Under the pieces are notes generated by a model that saw only the letters and a list, made by a program, of their open reading frames with translations, did no database searches and was not told the DNA's origin. 64,000 nt of DNA. Source: Pandoraea pneumonica. Lineage in GTDB: Bacteria > Pseudomonadota > Gammaproteobacteria > Burkholderiales > Burkholderiaceae. Positions 1 to 9,560 of the stretch are shown piece after piece. The DNA lies in the NCBI RefSeq assembly GCF_902459645.1, contig NZ_CABPSK010000001.1, positions 1,054,001 through 1,118,000 of the forward strand. The letters run 5' to 3'. Each line of letters begins with the position of its first letter. Position 1 is the stretch's first letter. A program made the translations under genes and the position numbers.

Positions 1-2414
1 CGTCGATCGCCTATCGACCATTGGTCTTTTCCTTGCGGCGCGTGGCCCGCCAACGCCGACTCGGTCCGCATGTCGGCCAGCTCGCGCAGCTTCCGGGCAC
101 CGCTGCGACCGATGCGAATTTCTGACGATCCGGGCGGCAGACCCACCGTTGGGCTGATCGTCGAGAGGGGCGGCGGCGCGTACCTTGCCACCCGGCCGCC
201 TTCCTCAAGCGTCTGTCCGCTAAGCCATGCCCGCCGCGCCGATGGCGCAATACCCTCGGCTTCGAATTTGCTGCGCGTCATTTGGTACCGGTGCGTGGGC
301 ACCATGATCGTCGCCGCAGCACGGGTCATGTCCTGGAAGATGTGCCCCTCGCTTGGCGCCAACGCCAGCGAAATGGTGACGCCTTCCCGGCCAAGATCAA
401 TGTCCGGAAACGCTTGCGCCAAGCGGATACGCATCGCACGCGCAATGTCGTTACCCTGCAAGAAGTCGGTTTCGGTACCGGCAGAGTGCCGATACGCGTA
501 GAGCGCCCCTTCGATGTCTTCAAGACGGTATTCGCTAAATGGCTCAGGCGCGCCAACGGCATACATCACAGCGCCTTCATCGTCCTCTGGCGGAGATTCG
601 GGTGTTGCACGCGAGGCCACCATTAGGCCGGGCATCATGCGCTCGCGCGAGCTCACGTCCCCCTCTTTCCCCGGTACGGTAACCAGAGCACGAACGAGAT
701 ACGCGCGCGAGCCGCGCATCACATCGTCGCCTTTGAGACGCGCCGCGCCTGTCGGAACTCGGCAAACCGCCTTCAATGTCAGCGCCCCCGCCTCGCTCAG
801 CCGCCCGGCGGCATATTCGCTGTCGACGCGTTGCAAGGCGGCCTGTGCATACAACCGCCCATAGGTCGCCATCTGACGGCCGTCGGTATTGAGGAGTTCT
901 TGTTGGCAACTTATTTCTCCCTTCTCTGCGATGTGCCGATAGAGTTCGGCGACGCAGTCACCGGCGAGATTGCCGAAGCTGAAATAGGCGCCATTCTCAA
1001 GGCGGCTTTCCAAAGGCTTCGATGACGCGGAACGTTCGTGCTTCAGGTGGTAGGTGAGATCGAGCTTCTCGTCGTCAAACACCTGATCCCCTTTGAGACG
1101 ACGCAATATCATCTCGTCCAGCGCGCCTGACAGGTCACCCGACGGCGACCGTGCCAATACGATGATGTCGCTCAGCCGGACATTCGTATTCAGACCGAGC
1201 TGCTCGAGAATCGTTGGGCGCGTACGCTCAAGGAAATCAAATACAACCTGGTCGTGCGTTTTGATATTGGCGAAGTGGGTGCCAAGCAGGCTCTCATCGA
1301 TTTCCGGCGCGAGTTGTTTCGCGACAGCGGCATCTAGCTTCTCGTGAAATGTCTTTGACGCTTCGGCGCTTGCCGACAGACGTGCGGGGTGATCTGGCGC
1401 GATTTGCGCGGCCCCCGCTGACGGAAACCGAAGCGGATCGTTCGGCTGCCAGCTTGCAAGATAATCCGTCAATTGCGAAAGATAGCCGTCTGACGGAATT
1501 TCCACGCCTGCCGGAGTGATCGACTGCGCTGCCGTGGCTTGCGCGTCGAACCCAAGTGACGCGGGTGGCCCGGATTGCGTCAGTCCCGAGCTGGCGTAGA
1601 GCGCGAGCAGCATCCGTTGCATCGGTGTTTCCGCACACGACTGGCTGGCCTTTGATTCTGCCGCCGCCCGCGCGTGCTTTTCGTAATCGACGCCATGCCG
1701 GTAATCCACGCCGGAGCCCGCCCAGCGGAACTGCTGCAATTTGTCATTCAGCGTGAGCCAGGCGCCGGTCAGCAGTGCCCCCAACCCCGTCACCACCGGC
1801 CGCACCCAGCCGTTCGTTTCCTCGTCGTGGAACGCTTCTTCGATGCTGGGGCCGAATACACCGTGATAGTTAGTCCATCCCTCATCCTCGGCGTGACTAT
1901 CGAAATCCTCCGCCCAGCAATGCTCGCCTATGTCGGCAAATAGCGCCGCTAGCCACTGTATCTCCGGATCGATTTCCGACTGCACGTCATCACGTCGCAA
2001 TGTCGCCAGCATGAAGCGCACCGTGCGCTGCGAGACCCCTTTGCGCTGGGCGAGTTCAAGCACGGCGTTCTCCACCATGCCCTCAAAACGCTTGAGCTCG
2101 TGCTCGCACAGCACCGCCTGCGTAACAGCCTGGTCGTGATGGGCTGGCGTAAATCGATGTTCCATCGTTGATGCCGTGATGACGATCTGCCTCATCAGCT
2201 CATGCATCGTCTCGATGTATCTGCGCGGCAGGTCGGCGGATTTACTGCCTTCCTCGGTGTGAATCGCCCGCACGGAATCCGTCGACGCCGGGTTGCCCGC
2301 TTGTGCACCGTCTGCGTGCGTCGACGCTTCAGTGTTAGGTGCATTCACGGTCTGTTGTGCCGCCAACAGATTGTTGACAGACGACGGCCCCGCACTATGA
2401 ATCTGCCCGATCAT
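1..2414 (-). CDS. Large toxin/effector-like protein, paralogue of the 1,517-aa neighbour (3' end beyond window)
   Basis: Function not established. Reading back from an ATG at 2414, preceded by AAGGAG, the frame stays open for 804 codons to the left edge, so this is a partial but apparently intact gene, not a pseudogene. It is co-linear with the neighbouring 1,517-aa protein. Both share FGPxIEEAF, LQQFRWAGSGVDYR (near residue 225 here), KLDAAVAKQLAPE and AAGRLSEAGALTLKAVC. The first ~70 residues are polar and not a standard Sec signal. The C-terminal part, where a protease-like domain would lie by analogy, is off the window. Its upstream region is also duplicated from the neighbour. It may be a secreted effector or toxin; that is inference from size, architecture and the neighbour's C-terminal domain. 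Confidence 0.75.
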   Translation of the reverse strand, partial: MIGQIHSAGPSSVNNLLAAQQTVNAPNTEASTHADGAQAGNPASTDSVRAIHTEEGSKSADLPRRYIETMHELMRQIVITASTMEHRFTPAHHDQAVTQAVLCEHELKRFEGMVENAVLELAQRKGVSQRTVRFMLATLRRDDVQSEIDPEIQWLAALFADIGEHCWAEDFDSHAEDEGWTNYHGVFGPSIEEAFHDEETNGWVRPVVTGLGALLTGAWLTLNDKLQQFRWAGSGVDYRHGVDYEKHARAAAESKASQSCAETPMQRMLLALYASSGLTQSGPPASLGFDAQATAAQSITPAGVEIPSDGYLSQLTDYLASWQPNDPLRFPSAGAAQIAPDHPARLSASAEASKTFHEKLDAAVAKQLAPEIDESLLGTHFANIKTHDQVVFDFLERTRPTILEQLGLNTNVRLSDIIVLARSPSGDLSGALDEMILRRLKGDQVFDDEKLDLTYHLKHERSASSKPLESRLENGAYFSFGNLAGDCVAELYRHIAEKGEISCQQELLNTDGRQMATYGRLYAQAALQRVDSEYAAGRLSEAGALTLKAVCRVPTGAARLKGDDVMRGSRAYLVRALVTVPGKEGDVSSRERMMPGLMVASRATPESPPEDDEGAVMYAVGAPEPFSEYRLEDIEGALYAYRHSAGTETDFLQGNDIARAMRIRLAQAFPDIDLGREGVTISLALAPSEGHIFQDMTRAAATIMVPTHRYQMTRSKFEAEGIAPSARRAWLSGQTLEEGGRVARYAPPPLSTISPTVGLPPGSSEIRIGRSGARKLRELADMRTESALAGHAPQGKDQWSIGDR

Positions 2415-2641
2415 GTCGATCTCCTTGAGACTTGGAAAATTAACGTTGCCGCCAAAGTCCCGGAGAATCGCCTTGATGGCGTCCAACCCGTGTTCGCTCT
2501 CCTCCACCTGTGGACTCTCGACAACACGCCGATCCTGCGCGTGCCGCCGACTTGCCACTTACACGATTCGCCAACTCACGACCTTCGCCGCAACGACACC
2601 CGGTTTTTCCGGTCCGGCCCATTCACATTGAATGGCACGGT

Positions 2642-2668
2642 CCCAAAGGCCAAGCGCCATCTCCCGAA
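2642..2668 (-). promoter_or_regulatory. Conserved upstream block of the first toxin-like gene
   Basis: The 278-bp gap between the two large genes (2415-2692) has no gene. It aligns along much of its length with the region upstream of the second gene (7247-7560). The most conserved stretch reads, on the minus strand, TTCGGGAGATGGCG followed by CTTTGGG. It lies about 250 bp before the ATG in both genes. Other shared pieces are a CCGG-AAAAA-CCGG inverted repeat (around 2600-2620), GGCGAATCGTG, GGATCGGCGTGTTG and GGCGGCAACGTT. The block loosely resembles a degenerate PIP/hrpII-type element (TTCG, spacer, TTCG), but the second half-site is not a match, so the regulator is unknown. Confidence 0.4.
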
Positions 2669-2692
2669 ATGGCTAAGCGCCACCTGACGTGG

Positions 2693-5600
2693 CTAGTCCC
2701 GACGCATCAGTGCCGCCACATTGACGTCGGCGACCTGGAACACCACGTCTGCGTCCCGACGGGTATGGGCGCCGTAGGCGTGCACGGCTAGCCCGCTATC
2801 GAGAAGATGCGAAGTCACAATCCGCTCGAAGGCGAGCCGGTTGCGTGCTCTCATCACGCCGACTTCGGGATCGTAGAACACGAAAAATTGCGCCCTCGGA
2901 CCGAGCCGTATCGCACCGAACAGGATGGCGTGATTGGCCGTCTGCGCCACGATGAAGCGTTTTCCCCCGCGAGACGGCCTTAGCTGATCGATGATTTCCC
3001 CGACGCCGATCATCTCGGGGCGGCTATCGATGATGCTGTCGATGTTGTCGTGAAGCCGCTTTACATCCGCCCTCACGGCTTTGTACCCCGCACCAGCGAC
3101 TTGATTGTCTTGCGCGACGGCGTCAAAACTTCCGGGCACGACGCCTTGCTTCACGAAGAAGGCATCGGGCAACTTCCCCTCGACCAACGCGCGCGCGGCA
3201 CACAAGCACATCGTGGTAGGCCCTCGGCCCTCTAGCTTGTCCATCTCCCTTCGGCTATTCATCGACACGGCACGAAAGAGGTCGAGCCCAGGCTGACTTT
3301 GCAGACGTTGCGTCAGACGGATGAACTTTTCGAAGGGCTCGCGGGCTTCTAAGGTTTGAATGCCCTCCCACAGATCGCCCAGCTCCTTGGGCCTGGCGCC
3401 CTCGATAGACCGTTTCAAGAAGGCGAGACGATAGGACGTCAGTGTCGAATTGCGCGGCAGCGGGCGCGCGCCATCGTATCGATCGCCGTGCGAAAACGCG
3501 TCGGCTACGCTTGCATCAGCATTGAACCGCAGTTGCCTCGCCGCCCTATCGCAGGCCCGCGCCAAATGAAAATTGGCCCGATCATCGACATCAGGCCAAT
3601 CTGCTTCGCCCTCGGCAAACGGAATCACTTCCCAGATGGTCGAGTTTGGGCGTTGTACAACACGCGGACCGTCATGGCTCGCATCCCCGTCCATGCACAG
3701 GCGCCACCCGCGCATGTCATCGTCGTACACGACTTGCAGGTAAGACTCGTCATGCCCTTCGGCAAGCAGTTTTCCCTCCGAAAAATGCAAGCCGGGCATG
3801 ATGTTGAACTGCGGCACCATGCCGTACGCGTCTGCATCGATGCCGTCTGCCTGCGCCAACAACGTCTGCCGCCCCATCACCGGACCGGGATAATTCACCG
3901 CGATATCCCACGTGAGCGGAATACGCATACTGTTGTGGCGATCGAAAGCGCGCGGCATCACCGGATTGCCGCTATCAAGGCTGCTCACGCTCGGCTCAGC
4001 GCGTGCGAGCAACACGTGTGCCATCCGAGGGCCGTAAGCGGCTTCCATGTAGCGTCGGGAATTCAACTCCGGCCTGTCGAACAACGACGATTGCACCGAC
4101 GCCATTTCACCGAGACGCGACGCGACATTGCTTGCCATTTCAGCAGGGTCGCGGAAGAACGTCAGCAGTGTTGCCTCGGGGTTCTTCTCCCAAGCCTCAA
4201 AGGGCCAATCGCCGAATTCGGTGAGCAAGAGCAATTTCGCACGGTCCCACAACTCGGCAAACGGGCCAGAACCGCGTGGGCCTGCACCGCGAGCGGAAGC
4301 CCGAGTGTAGGGGCCGATGAACTCCCCCAGCGCCCGGCTGCCGACCTTCGAGGGATTCGGGATGCCGTAATCAAGCTCCGCCTCATCGCTGTAAAACCGT
4401 TGCGTCAAGGCATCGCGCTTACTCTCGTCGTCGTACACCCCTTGGTACCAAGCGCTCAATGCGGCTTCATCGCTGAATTCGCGAAACTGCGTGACAGGGT
4501 CCAGCGCATCGTAGGTAACGGCAAACCAATCGGCATGATCGGGCCGGTGGATGATCATGATCGTCGATTGGAAGACTCCGACGTCCAACCAGTCGACGTC
4601 GACCCCGTCTGAAGGCCATTCATCCGCGTCCAAGCCGGAAAGCTCGATGTAATCCGCGGCCGTCTCGCCACCCACGGACAACAGCACCATATTCTTGGCG
4701 GCCAGCCCGAGGGCTCCCGTGCGTGAGGCTTCATGCGCCGAGATGACGAATCCCCCCTTGAGCGACTTAATCAACGTCTGTCGATGGCGCTCCCACTCAA
4801 AGAGGCGTTCCCGTTGCTCGTATATCGACCACTTGCCGATTCCTTTCGGCACATGGCCCACCAGCGCCGACGTGGTCTGCATGTTGGTCAACTCGCGCAA
4901 CCGCTGGGCACCGCTATGGCCGATGCTCGTCGACGGCCAGCGAAGCGACGCGGCACCATCCATCGCCCCGGCGGGGTCGAGCATCGACAGGCTCGGCCGC
5001 GGGTACCTTGCGACCTGACCATCTTCCTCGAGCGTCTGTCCACTCAGCCATGTCTTGCGCGCCAATGGCGCCATGCCCTCGGTCTCGAATTTTTTAGCCT
5101 TGATGGAGAGCCAGTGCGTGGGAGACCGCATGTTCGCCGCAGCGCGGATCATTTCCTCGAAGATGTGCGCCTCGTTCCTCACCAACGTCAGCGAAAGGGT
5201 CACGCCTTCTTTGCCGAAGTCCACGCCCGCAAATGTTTGCTCCAAGCGGATACGCATCGCACGTGCAATGTCGCTTCCCTGCAAGAAGTCGGTTTCGGCA
5301 CCGGCAGAGTGCCGATACGAGGAGAGCGTGGTTTCGATGTCCTCGAGACGGTGCTCGCTAAATGGCTCAGGGGCGCCAACGACAAAGATCACTGCGCCTG
5401 CGTCGCCCTTTCGTGCATCGGCAGTCGTGGCACGCGAGGCCACCATCAGGCCGGGTATGGTCCGTTGACGCGAGCGCGGCGGCCCGCCGTCCTTTCTCGC
5501 TGTGGTCACCAGGGCATGAACGAGATACGCGTGCGAGCCGCGCATCACATCGTCGCCGTTGAGACGTTCCGTTCCTATCGGGACTTGGCACACGGCCTTC

Positions 5601-7246
5601 AATGTCAGCGCCCCCGCCTCGCTCAGCCGCCCGGCAGCGTATTCGTTGTCGACGCGTTGCAGCGCAGCCTGAGCGTACAACCGCCCATAGGTCGCCATCA
5701 GACTCACGTCGGAATCGAGGAGCCTGAGTCTGCATTGAGATTCCGCCAGCATGGCGTTGTGCGGCCCGGCCATGGTGTCGGCAGCGAGATTCCCTAAGCT
5801 GAAAGCGGCGCGATCCGGGTCATCGGTAAGGCGGTGCTCCAACGTCTTGGATGACGTGGGGGCTTCGTGCTTCAGGTGATAGGTGAGATTGAGCTTGTAG
5901 TCGTCGAAGACCGGATGCCCTTTGATATGGCGCAAGACCATGTCATCCAACGGGCCAGACAGATCGCCGGACGGCGACCGTGCCAGCAAGACGATGTCGC
6001 TCAGCAGCACACTCGGCGGCAGACCGAGCTGCGTCAGTACTGTTGGACGCTGAAGTTCCAGGGAATCGTGGATGGACTGGTTGTACGTCTTGATATTGCC
6101 GAAGTCGGGGCCCAGCAAGCTTTCGTCGAGCTCCGGCGCGAGTTGCTTCGCGACAGCGGCATCTAGCTTCTGATGGAATTTCTCTGACGCATCGGCGCTT
6201 GCCGACAGAGGTGCGGCGTGATCTGGAGCGGCGGATGGGTAGGCAAATCGGCTTGCATCGAAAGCATTGGGAAATCTCGACTTGATTGACGCAGCGCCCG
6301 CCGACGGAAACCGGAGCGGATCGCTCGGCTGCCAGCTTGCAAGAAATTCCGTCAATTGCGAAAGATAGCCGCCTGACGGTATCTCCTGGCCTGGTGGCGC
6401 GGACGGCTGTGCTGCCGTGGTTTGCGCAGCTAACCCAAGCAGCGCGGGTGGCCCAGCTTGTGTCAGCGTTGACGAAGCGCACAGTGCGAGCAACGCCCGC
6501 TGCGCTGGCGTTTTCGCACAAAACTGGTTGGCCTTCGATTCGCTTGCCGCCCTCGCATGCTTTTCGTAATCAACGCCACGCCGGTAATCCACGCCGGAGC
6601 CCGCCCAGCGGAACTGCTGCAACTTGTCATAAAGCACGAGCCAAGCGCCGGTAAGTAGCGCGCTCAGGCCCATCAAGGCAGGCCGCACGCTGAAACCCGG
6701 TTCCTCGTCGGCCTCACCCGCGAATGCCTCCTCGATGTTGGGGCCGAATACATCTCCGCCATAGTCCGACCATGCGCGACTCTCAGGCCGTCGCCACCCT
6801 TCGCGCGCTATTGCCGCCGCCCAACGACGCTCACCCACTGCCGCAAAACCGTCTGCCACCCACCGTATTTCCGGAGAAATTCGCGACTGCACGTCGTCGT
6901 CGCGCAACGTCTTCAACAGGTAGAGCATCGTCTGCTCCGGAACACCGTACTGCTCGATAAGCGTATTGACGGCGTTCTCGACAATGCGCTCAAGCGACGC
7001 GCAATCATTCGCCGGCGCTTGTGCAGCCGTCGTCAGCCGCTCGCGCCTCTCGGGCAGAAAAATCTCATCCATGCGCAATGCTGTCCCGATGATCTGGGAG
7101 AACAACTCGCCCATCGCCGCTTCGTAATAGCCCGGCAGCCCCGCATCGTCGGCTGCCGCCTGCGCTTCACTTACGTTCGCGGATTCTGTCGCTGTGGCTT
7201 GCGTCCACACACCGCCGTGCCCCGCACCTTGCACATGACCCAACAT
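2693..7246 (-). CDS. 1,517-aa toxin/effector-like protein with C-terminal papain-fold (C58/YopT-like) protease-like domain
   Basis: The start ATG follows AGGAGG at a good distance. The N-terminal module (about 1-270) holds FGPNIEEAF and LQQFRWAGSGVDYR (near 208) and is shared with two other genes in this window. The middle is large and unassigned. Around 1165-1205 a stretch (YLQVVYDDDMRGWRL, later STIWEVIP) resembles the Y-D-W repeats seen in dermonecrotic-toxin-like (DUF6543-type) proteins. The C-terminal ~170 residues carry CLCAARAL (Cys1347/Cys1349), NHAILFG (His1439) and FFVFYDPEVGV (Asp1459). This Cys/His/Asp order and spacing is like YopT/AvrPphB (peptidase C58) and PMT-type papain-fold domains. 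No Sec signal is visible. A secreted effector is inferred; no secretion genes are in the window. The family call is moderate. Confidence 0.7.
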   Translation of the reverse strand: MLGHVQGAGHGGVWTQATATESANVSEAQAAADDAGLPGYYEAAMGELFSQIIGTALRMDEIFLPERRERLTTAAQAPANDCASLERIVENAVNTLIEQYGVPEQTMLYLLKTLRDDDVQSRISPEIRWVADGFAAVGERRWAAAIAREGWRRPESRAWSDYGGDVFGPNIEEAFAGEADEEPGFSVRPALMGLSALLTGAWLVLYDKLQQFRWAGSGVDYRRGVDYEKHARAASESKANQFCAKTPAQRALLALCASSTLTQAGPPALLGLAAQTTAAQPSAPPGQEIPSGGYLSQLTEFLASWQPSDPLRFPSAGAASIKSRFPNAFDASRFAYPSAAPDHAAPLSASADASEKFHQKLDAAVAKQLAPELDESLLGPDFGNIKTYNQSIHDSLELQRPTVLTQLGLPPSVLLSDIVLLARSPSGDLSGPLDDMVLRHIKGHPVFDDYKLNLTYHLKHEAPTSSKTLEHRLTDDPDRAAFSLGNLAADTMAGPHNAMLAESQCRLRLLDSDVSLMATYGRLYAQAALQRVDNEYAAGRLSEAGALTLKAVCQVPIGTERLNGDDVMRGSHAYLVHALVTTARKDGGPPRSRQRTIPGLMVASRATTADARKGDAGAVIFVVGAPEPFSEHRLEDIETTLSSYRHSAGAETDFLQGSDIARAMRIRLEQTFAGVDFGKEGVTLSLTLVRNEAHIFEEMIRAAANMRSPTHWLSIKAKKFETEGMAPLARKTWLSGQTLEEDGQVARYPRPSLSMLDPAGAMDGAASLRWPSTSIGHSGAQRLRELTNMQTTSALVGHVPKGIGKWSIYEQRERLFEWERHRQTLIKSLKGGFVISAHEASRTGALGLAAKNMVLLSVGGETAADYIELSGLDADEWPSDGVDVDWLDVGVFQSTIMIIHRPDHADWFAVTYDALDPVTQFREFSDEAALSAWYQGVYDDESKRDALTQRFYSDEAELDYGIPNPSKVGSRALGEFIGPYTRASARGAGPRGSGPFAELWDRAKLLLLTEFGDWPFEAWEKNPEATLLTFFRDPAEMASNVASRLGEMASVQSSLFDRPELNSRRYMEAAYGPRMAHVLLARAEPSVSSLDSGNPVMPRAFDRHNSMRIPLTWDIAVNYPGPVMGRQTLLAQADGIDADAYGMVPQFNIMPGLHFSEGKLLAEGHDESYLQVVYDDDMRGWRLCMDGDASHDGPRVVQRPNSTIWEVIPFAEGEADWPDVDDRANFHLARACDRAARQLRFNADASVADAFSHGDRYDGARPLPRNSTLTSYRLAFLKRSIEGARPKELGDLWEGIQTLEAREPFEKFIRLTQRLQSQPGLDLFRAVSMNSRREMDKLEGRGPTTMCLCAARALVEGKLPDAFFVKQGVVPGSFDAVAQDNQVAGAGYKAVRADVKRLHDNIDSIIDSRPEMIGVGEIIDQLRPSRGGKRFIVAQTANHAILFGAIRLGPRAQFFVFYDPEVGVMRARNRLAFERIVTSHLLDSGLAVHAYGAHTRRDADVVFQVADVNVAALMRRD

Positions 7247-7467
7247 GCCAACCTCCTGAAGACTTGAATAGGCAACGTTGCCGCCGAAGTCCCCCGAAGT
7301 GACGAAAGGTCATTCAAACCATGGGCTTTCCCGCGTCGGACTCCCGGCAACACGCCGATCCTCCGCACCCCACCACTACGCAACTTTCACGATTCGCCGA
7401 CACGCGTGGCTCGCCACGAGAGCCCTCGGCTTTTCCGGCTCGGCCTAGTCGCGCGCTATGACAAGCG

Positions 7468-7494
7468 CCCAAAGACACAACGCCATTTCCCGAA
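7468..7494 (-). promoter_or_regulatory. Conserved upstream block of the second toxin-like gene
   Basis: This 27-bp stretch matches 2642-2668: on the minus strand TTCGGGAAATGGCG followed by CTTTGGG. It lies 248 bp upstream of the ATG at 7246; the paralogue's copy is 254 bp upstream. The gap 7247-7561 otherwise holds only the shared elements described for the first copy and a terminator hairpin. The matched distance suggests a duplicated promoter or operator. Confidence 0.4.
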
Positions 7495-7520
7495 CTCCGG
7501 CTTGCGTGGCCATGCGTGAA

Positions 7521-7548
7521 GACCGGGCCGGTCATCGTCGGCCCGGTC
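7521..7548 (-). terminator. Hairpin downstream of the sulfatase gene
   Basis: GACCGGGCCG (7521-7530) pairs perfectly with CGGCCCGGTC (7539-7548) around an 8-nt loop. It begins 13 nt past the sulfatase stop codon. The U-tract on the minus strand is weak (TCTTC). It is probably the sulfatase terminator and insulates the toxin-like gene downstream. Confidence 0.55.
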
Positions 7549-7561
7549 ACGTACTGACGGT

Positions 7562-9427
7562 TTATTTCGCTGGCGATGCCGCCTTTTGGAACGTGAACTG
7601 CACACGCCCGTCACGAATCGGCAGGATATCGGGCCGGTCTTCGCCGACTTCGGCGTCGAGCCGTTCGTTGAGACGCGCATTCATTGCCATCAGCAACTCG
7701 CCATTGCCACGGGCATCGAGCGCGAGATTGCGCGACTCGGTCGGGTCGGCGTGCAGGTCGTACAGCTCGACATCGTTGTTCGCGAACAGCGCTTCGAGCG
7801 ACGTCGGCCGGTTGAACTGCGTCGGCGAGAAGTAGCGCGAGAACCGGTAGCGCCCATCGAACACGCTGCGAATCATGCCGCGGTGTCGGAAGTCCGGCTG
7901 CCGCGCCATCACCCGCCGATGAATCTCCTCGATCGGGACGCCCTTCTCGCGCAACGTGGCGTACTCCTGCGCGAGCCATTCGCTGTCGTAGAACAGCAGC
8001 ATCGCGTAGTTGAACAAGGCTGCCGAGCGCACGGCATCCACCCCCTGCTTCTCCGGTGCCCGCAGCAACGGCGTCAGGTTGTGACCGTGCGCCGCCTCGC
8101 CCGCGATGCGTGCGATGCCAGCCGCGTCCAACCCCGTCAGACCGAGCAGCGTGGGCGTGATATCGACGTGCGAGCTCAACGCGGCACACTGCTTGCCGCC
8201 GGGATACGCCGGATGGCGAATCACCAACGGCACATTGTTTTGCTCGCGATAGGTCGTCGGCCCTTTGCCAACAAGCTTGTGCGCACCGACGTGATCGCCG
8301 TGATCGGCACTCATCACCACGATGGTGTTCTTGTCGATGCCCAGTTCGCGCAGCGTATCGAGCAACGTCACCACGTGCGTGTCGCAATCGCGGATGCAGT
8401 TGAAGTAATAGTCTTGATAGACGCGCAGCCGGGCGTCGTCGATTGGATAGTCGCCCACCAGCACGCCTTCTGCCGCGTTGTACACGCCATGTGCGGCGGG
8501 GCGTCCCGGCGCGTCGTAGGCCTGTTTGCGCGTGGCGGCGAGCGGCACGTCCCAATGGGCGTCGTACAGCGCGTCGCGCGGCGGGCGCGCGTTGCCGAGG
8601 GTGGGCGGCTTGGCGTTTTGCTGGTTCACACCGACCGGGTCAGTGTTCAGGAACATCGCGTCATGCGGATTGACGAGATTCACCGCCATGAACCAAGGCT
8701 TGTTCTCGCTGCCAAGTTGCGCCCCCCGCCCCCGCAGCCACGAGACAGCCGACGAGGTCGTGAGGCCATCGTACGTGTAGCCGCCGCGCACCCGGCCAAT
8801 CAGATCGCCCACGCCGAAGTAATCGTCGAACCCGTACGACTTGATGAGTTCGTTGTACTCCTGCGTCGGCGTGTCGTAAGGCGTGTGATTGTGGTGCAGC
8901 TTGCCGCTCAAGTGCCACTTGCCCAGATAGGCCGCGTAATAGCCCGCGTCTCGCATCATGTCGCCGATGGTGCGGATGTCGGGCGACATATCGGGCTGCC
9001 ACGGAATGCCGCAGTTATCGAACACGCGAGTGTGCTGAATGTGCTGCCCCGTGTAGACCGTCGAGCGCGACGGCGAGCAGACACACGAGGCAATCTGGTG
9101 ATTGACGAACGTCACGCCTTCGCGGCGCAGGCGTTCGCGCCCCGGTACGGGGAACGGCCACTTGTCGAAGTGCCGCTCCTGATCCGTGAGGATAAAGAGG
9201 ATGTTGTAACCCTTGGGCGGTGCTGGCGGTGCCTCGGCGGGCATCACGTAGCCGTCGTCCGGCGACGCCGTGCCGCGCGGTGCGGCGGCGGACGCCGCCA
9301 CGGCCGACGAGGCCAGTCCGGCGGACGCGACAGCCGCGCCGGCTTGCTTCAGAAAGTGGCGGCGAGAAGGTTTTGCAGTGCTGGCGGGAGTCCCGGCATT
9401 CAATTCATCGTTCTTGTCGATTGTCAT
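7562..9427 (-). CDS. Tat-exported arylsulfatase/choline-sulfatase-like enzyme
   Basis: 621 aa. The N-terminus carries a twin-arginine signal (SRRHFLK at 21-27, then an Ala-rich hydrophobic stretch), so the enzyme is probably exported folded to the periplasm. The sulfatase active-site motif is present at 117-121 (CSPSR followed by STVYTG); the Cys should be converted to formylglycine, which requires a maturase not seen in this window. Metal-site motifs ILTDQ (about 80) and SADHGDHVG are also present. It hydrolyses a sulfate ester; the substrate cannot be named. It is transcribed divergently from a LysR-type regulator 133 bp away, which probably controls it. The first ATG is used, with a weak ribosome binding site. 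Confidence 0.88.
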   Translation of the reverse strand: MTIDKNDELNAGTPASTAKPSRRHFLKQAGAAVASAGLASSAVAASAAAPRGTASPDDGYVMPAEAPPAPPKGYNILFILTDQERHFDKWPFPVPGRERLRREGVTFVNHQIASCVCSPSRSTVYTGQHIQHTRVFDNCGIPWQPDMSPDIRTIGDMMRDAGYYAAYLGKWHLSGKLHHNHTPYDTPTQEYNELIKSYGFDDYFGVGDLIGRVRGGYTYDGLTTSSAVSWLRGRGAQLGSENKPWFMAVNLVNPHDAMFLNTDPVGVNQQNAKPPTLGNARPPRDALYDAHWDVPLAATRKQAYDAPGRPAAHGVYNAAEGVLVGDYPIDDARLRVYQDYYFNCIRDCDTHVVTLLDTLRELGIDKNTIVVMSADHGDHVGAHKLVGKGPTTYREQNNVPLVIRHPAYPGGKQCAALSSHVDITPTLLGLTGLDAAGIARIAGEAAHGHNLTPLLRAPEKQGVDAVRSAALFNYAMLLFYDSEWLAQEYATLREKGVPIEEIHRRVMARQPDFRHRGMIRSVFDGRYRFSRYFSPTQFNRPTSLEALFANNDVELYDLHADPTESRNLALDARGNGELLMAMNARLNERLDAEVGEDRPDILPIRDGRVQFTFQKAASPAK

Positions 9428-9560
9428 TTGATGTCACGCATCGGGCGGTAACGGAATCCCATTATTTGACAAGATTCAGCACCCATCGATGAAAAGTGAC
9501 GCTATATTCATAACCCTAAAGACATCAATAGTGCGTTGACGCACGCTATCTGTTCGAGAC

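Noticed and set aside
1-2414. Fragmented, pseudogene-like copy of the 1,517-aa gene
   Set aside because: Direct translation of the minus strand from 2414 shows no stop or frameshift to the window edge; the gene is merely cut by the window.
7586-9451. 621-codon open frame on the plus strand opposite the sulfatase
   Set aside because: It mirrors the sulfatase gene in a GC-rich region; the translation is Arg/Val/His-rich with no domain, while the minus strand has Tat and CSPSR motifs.
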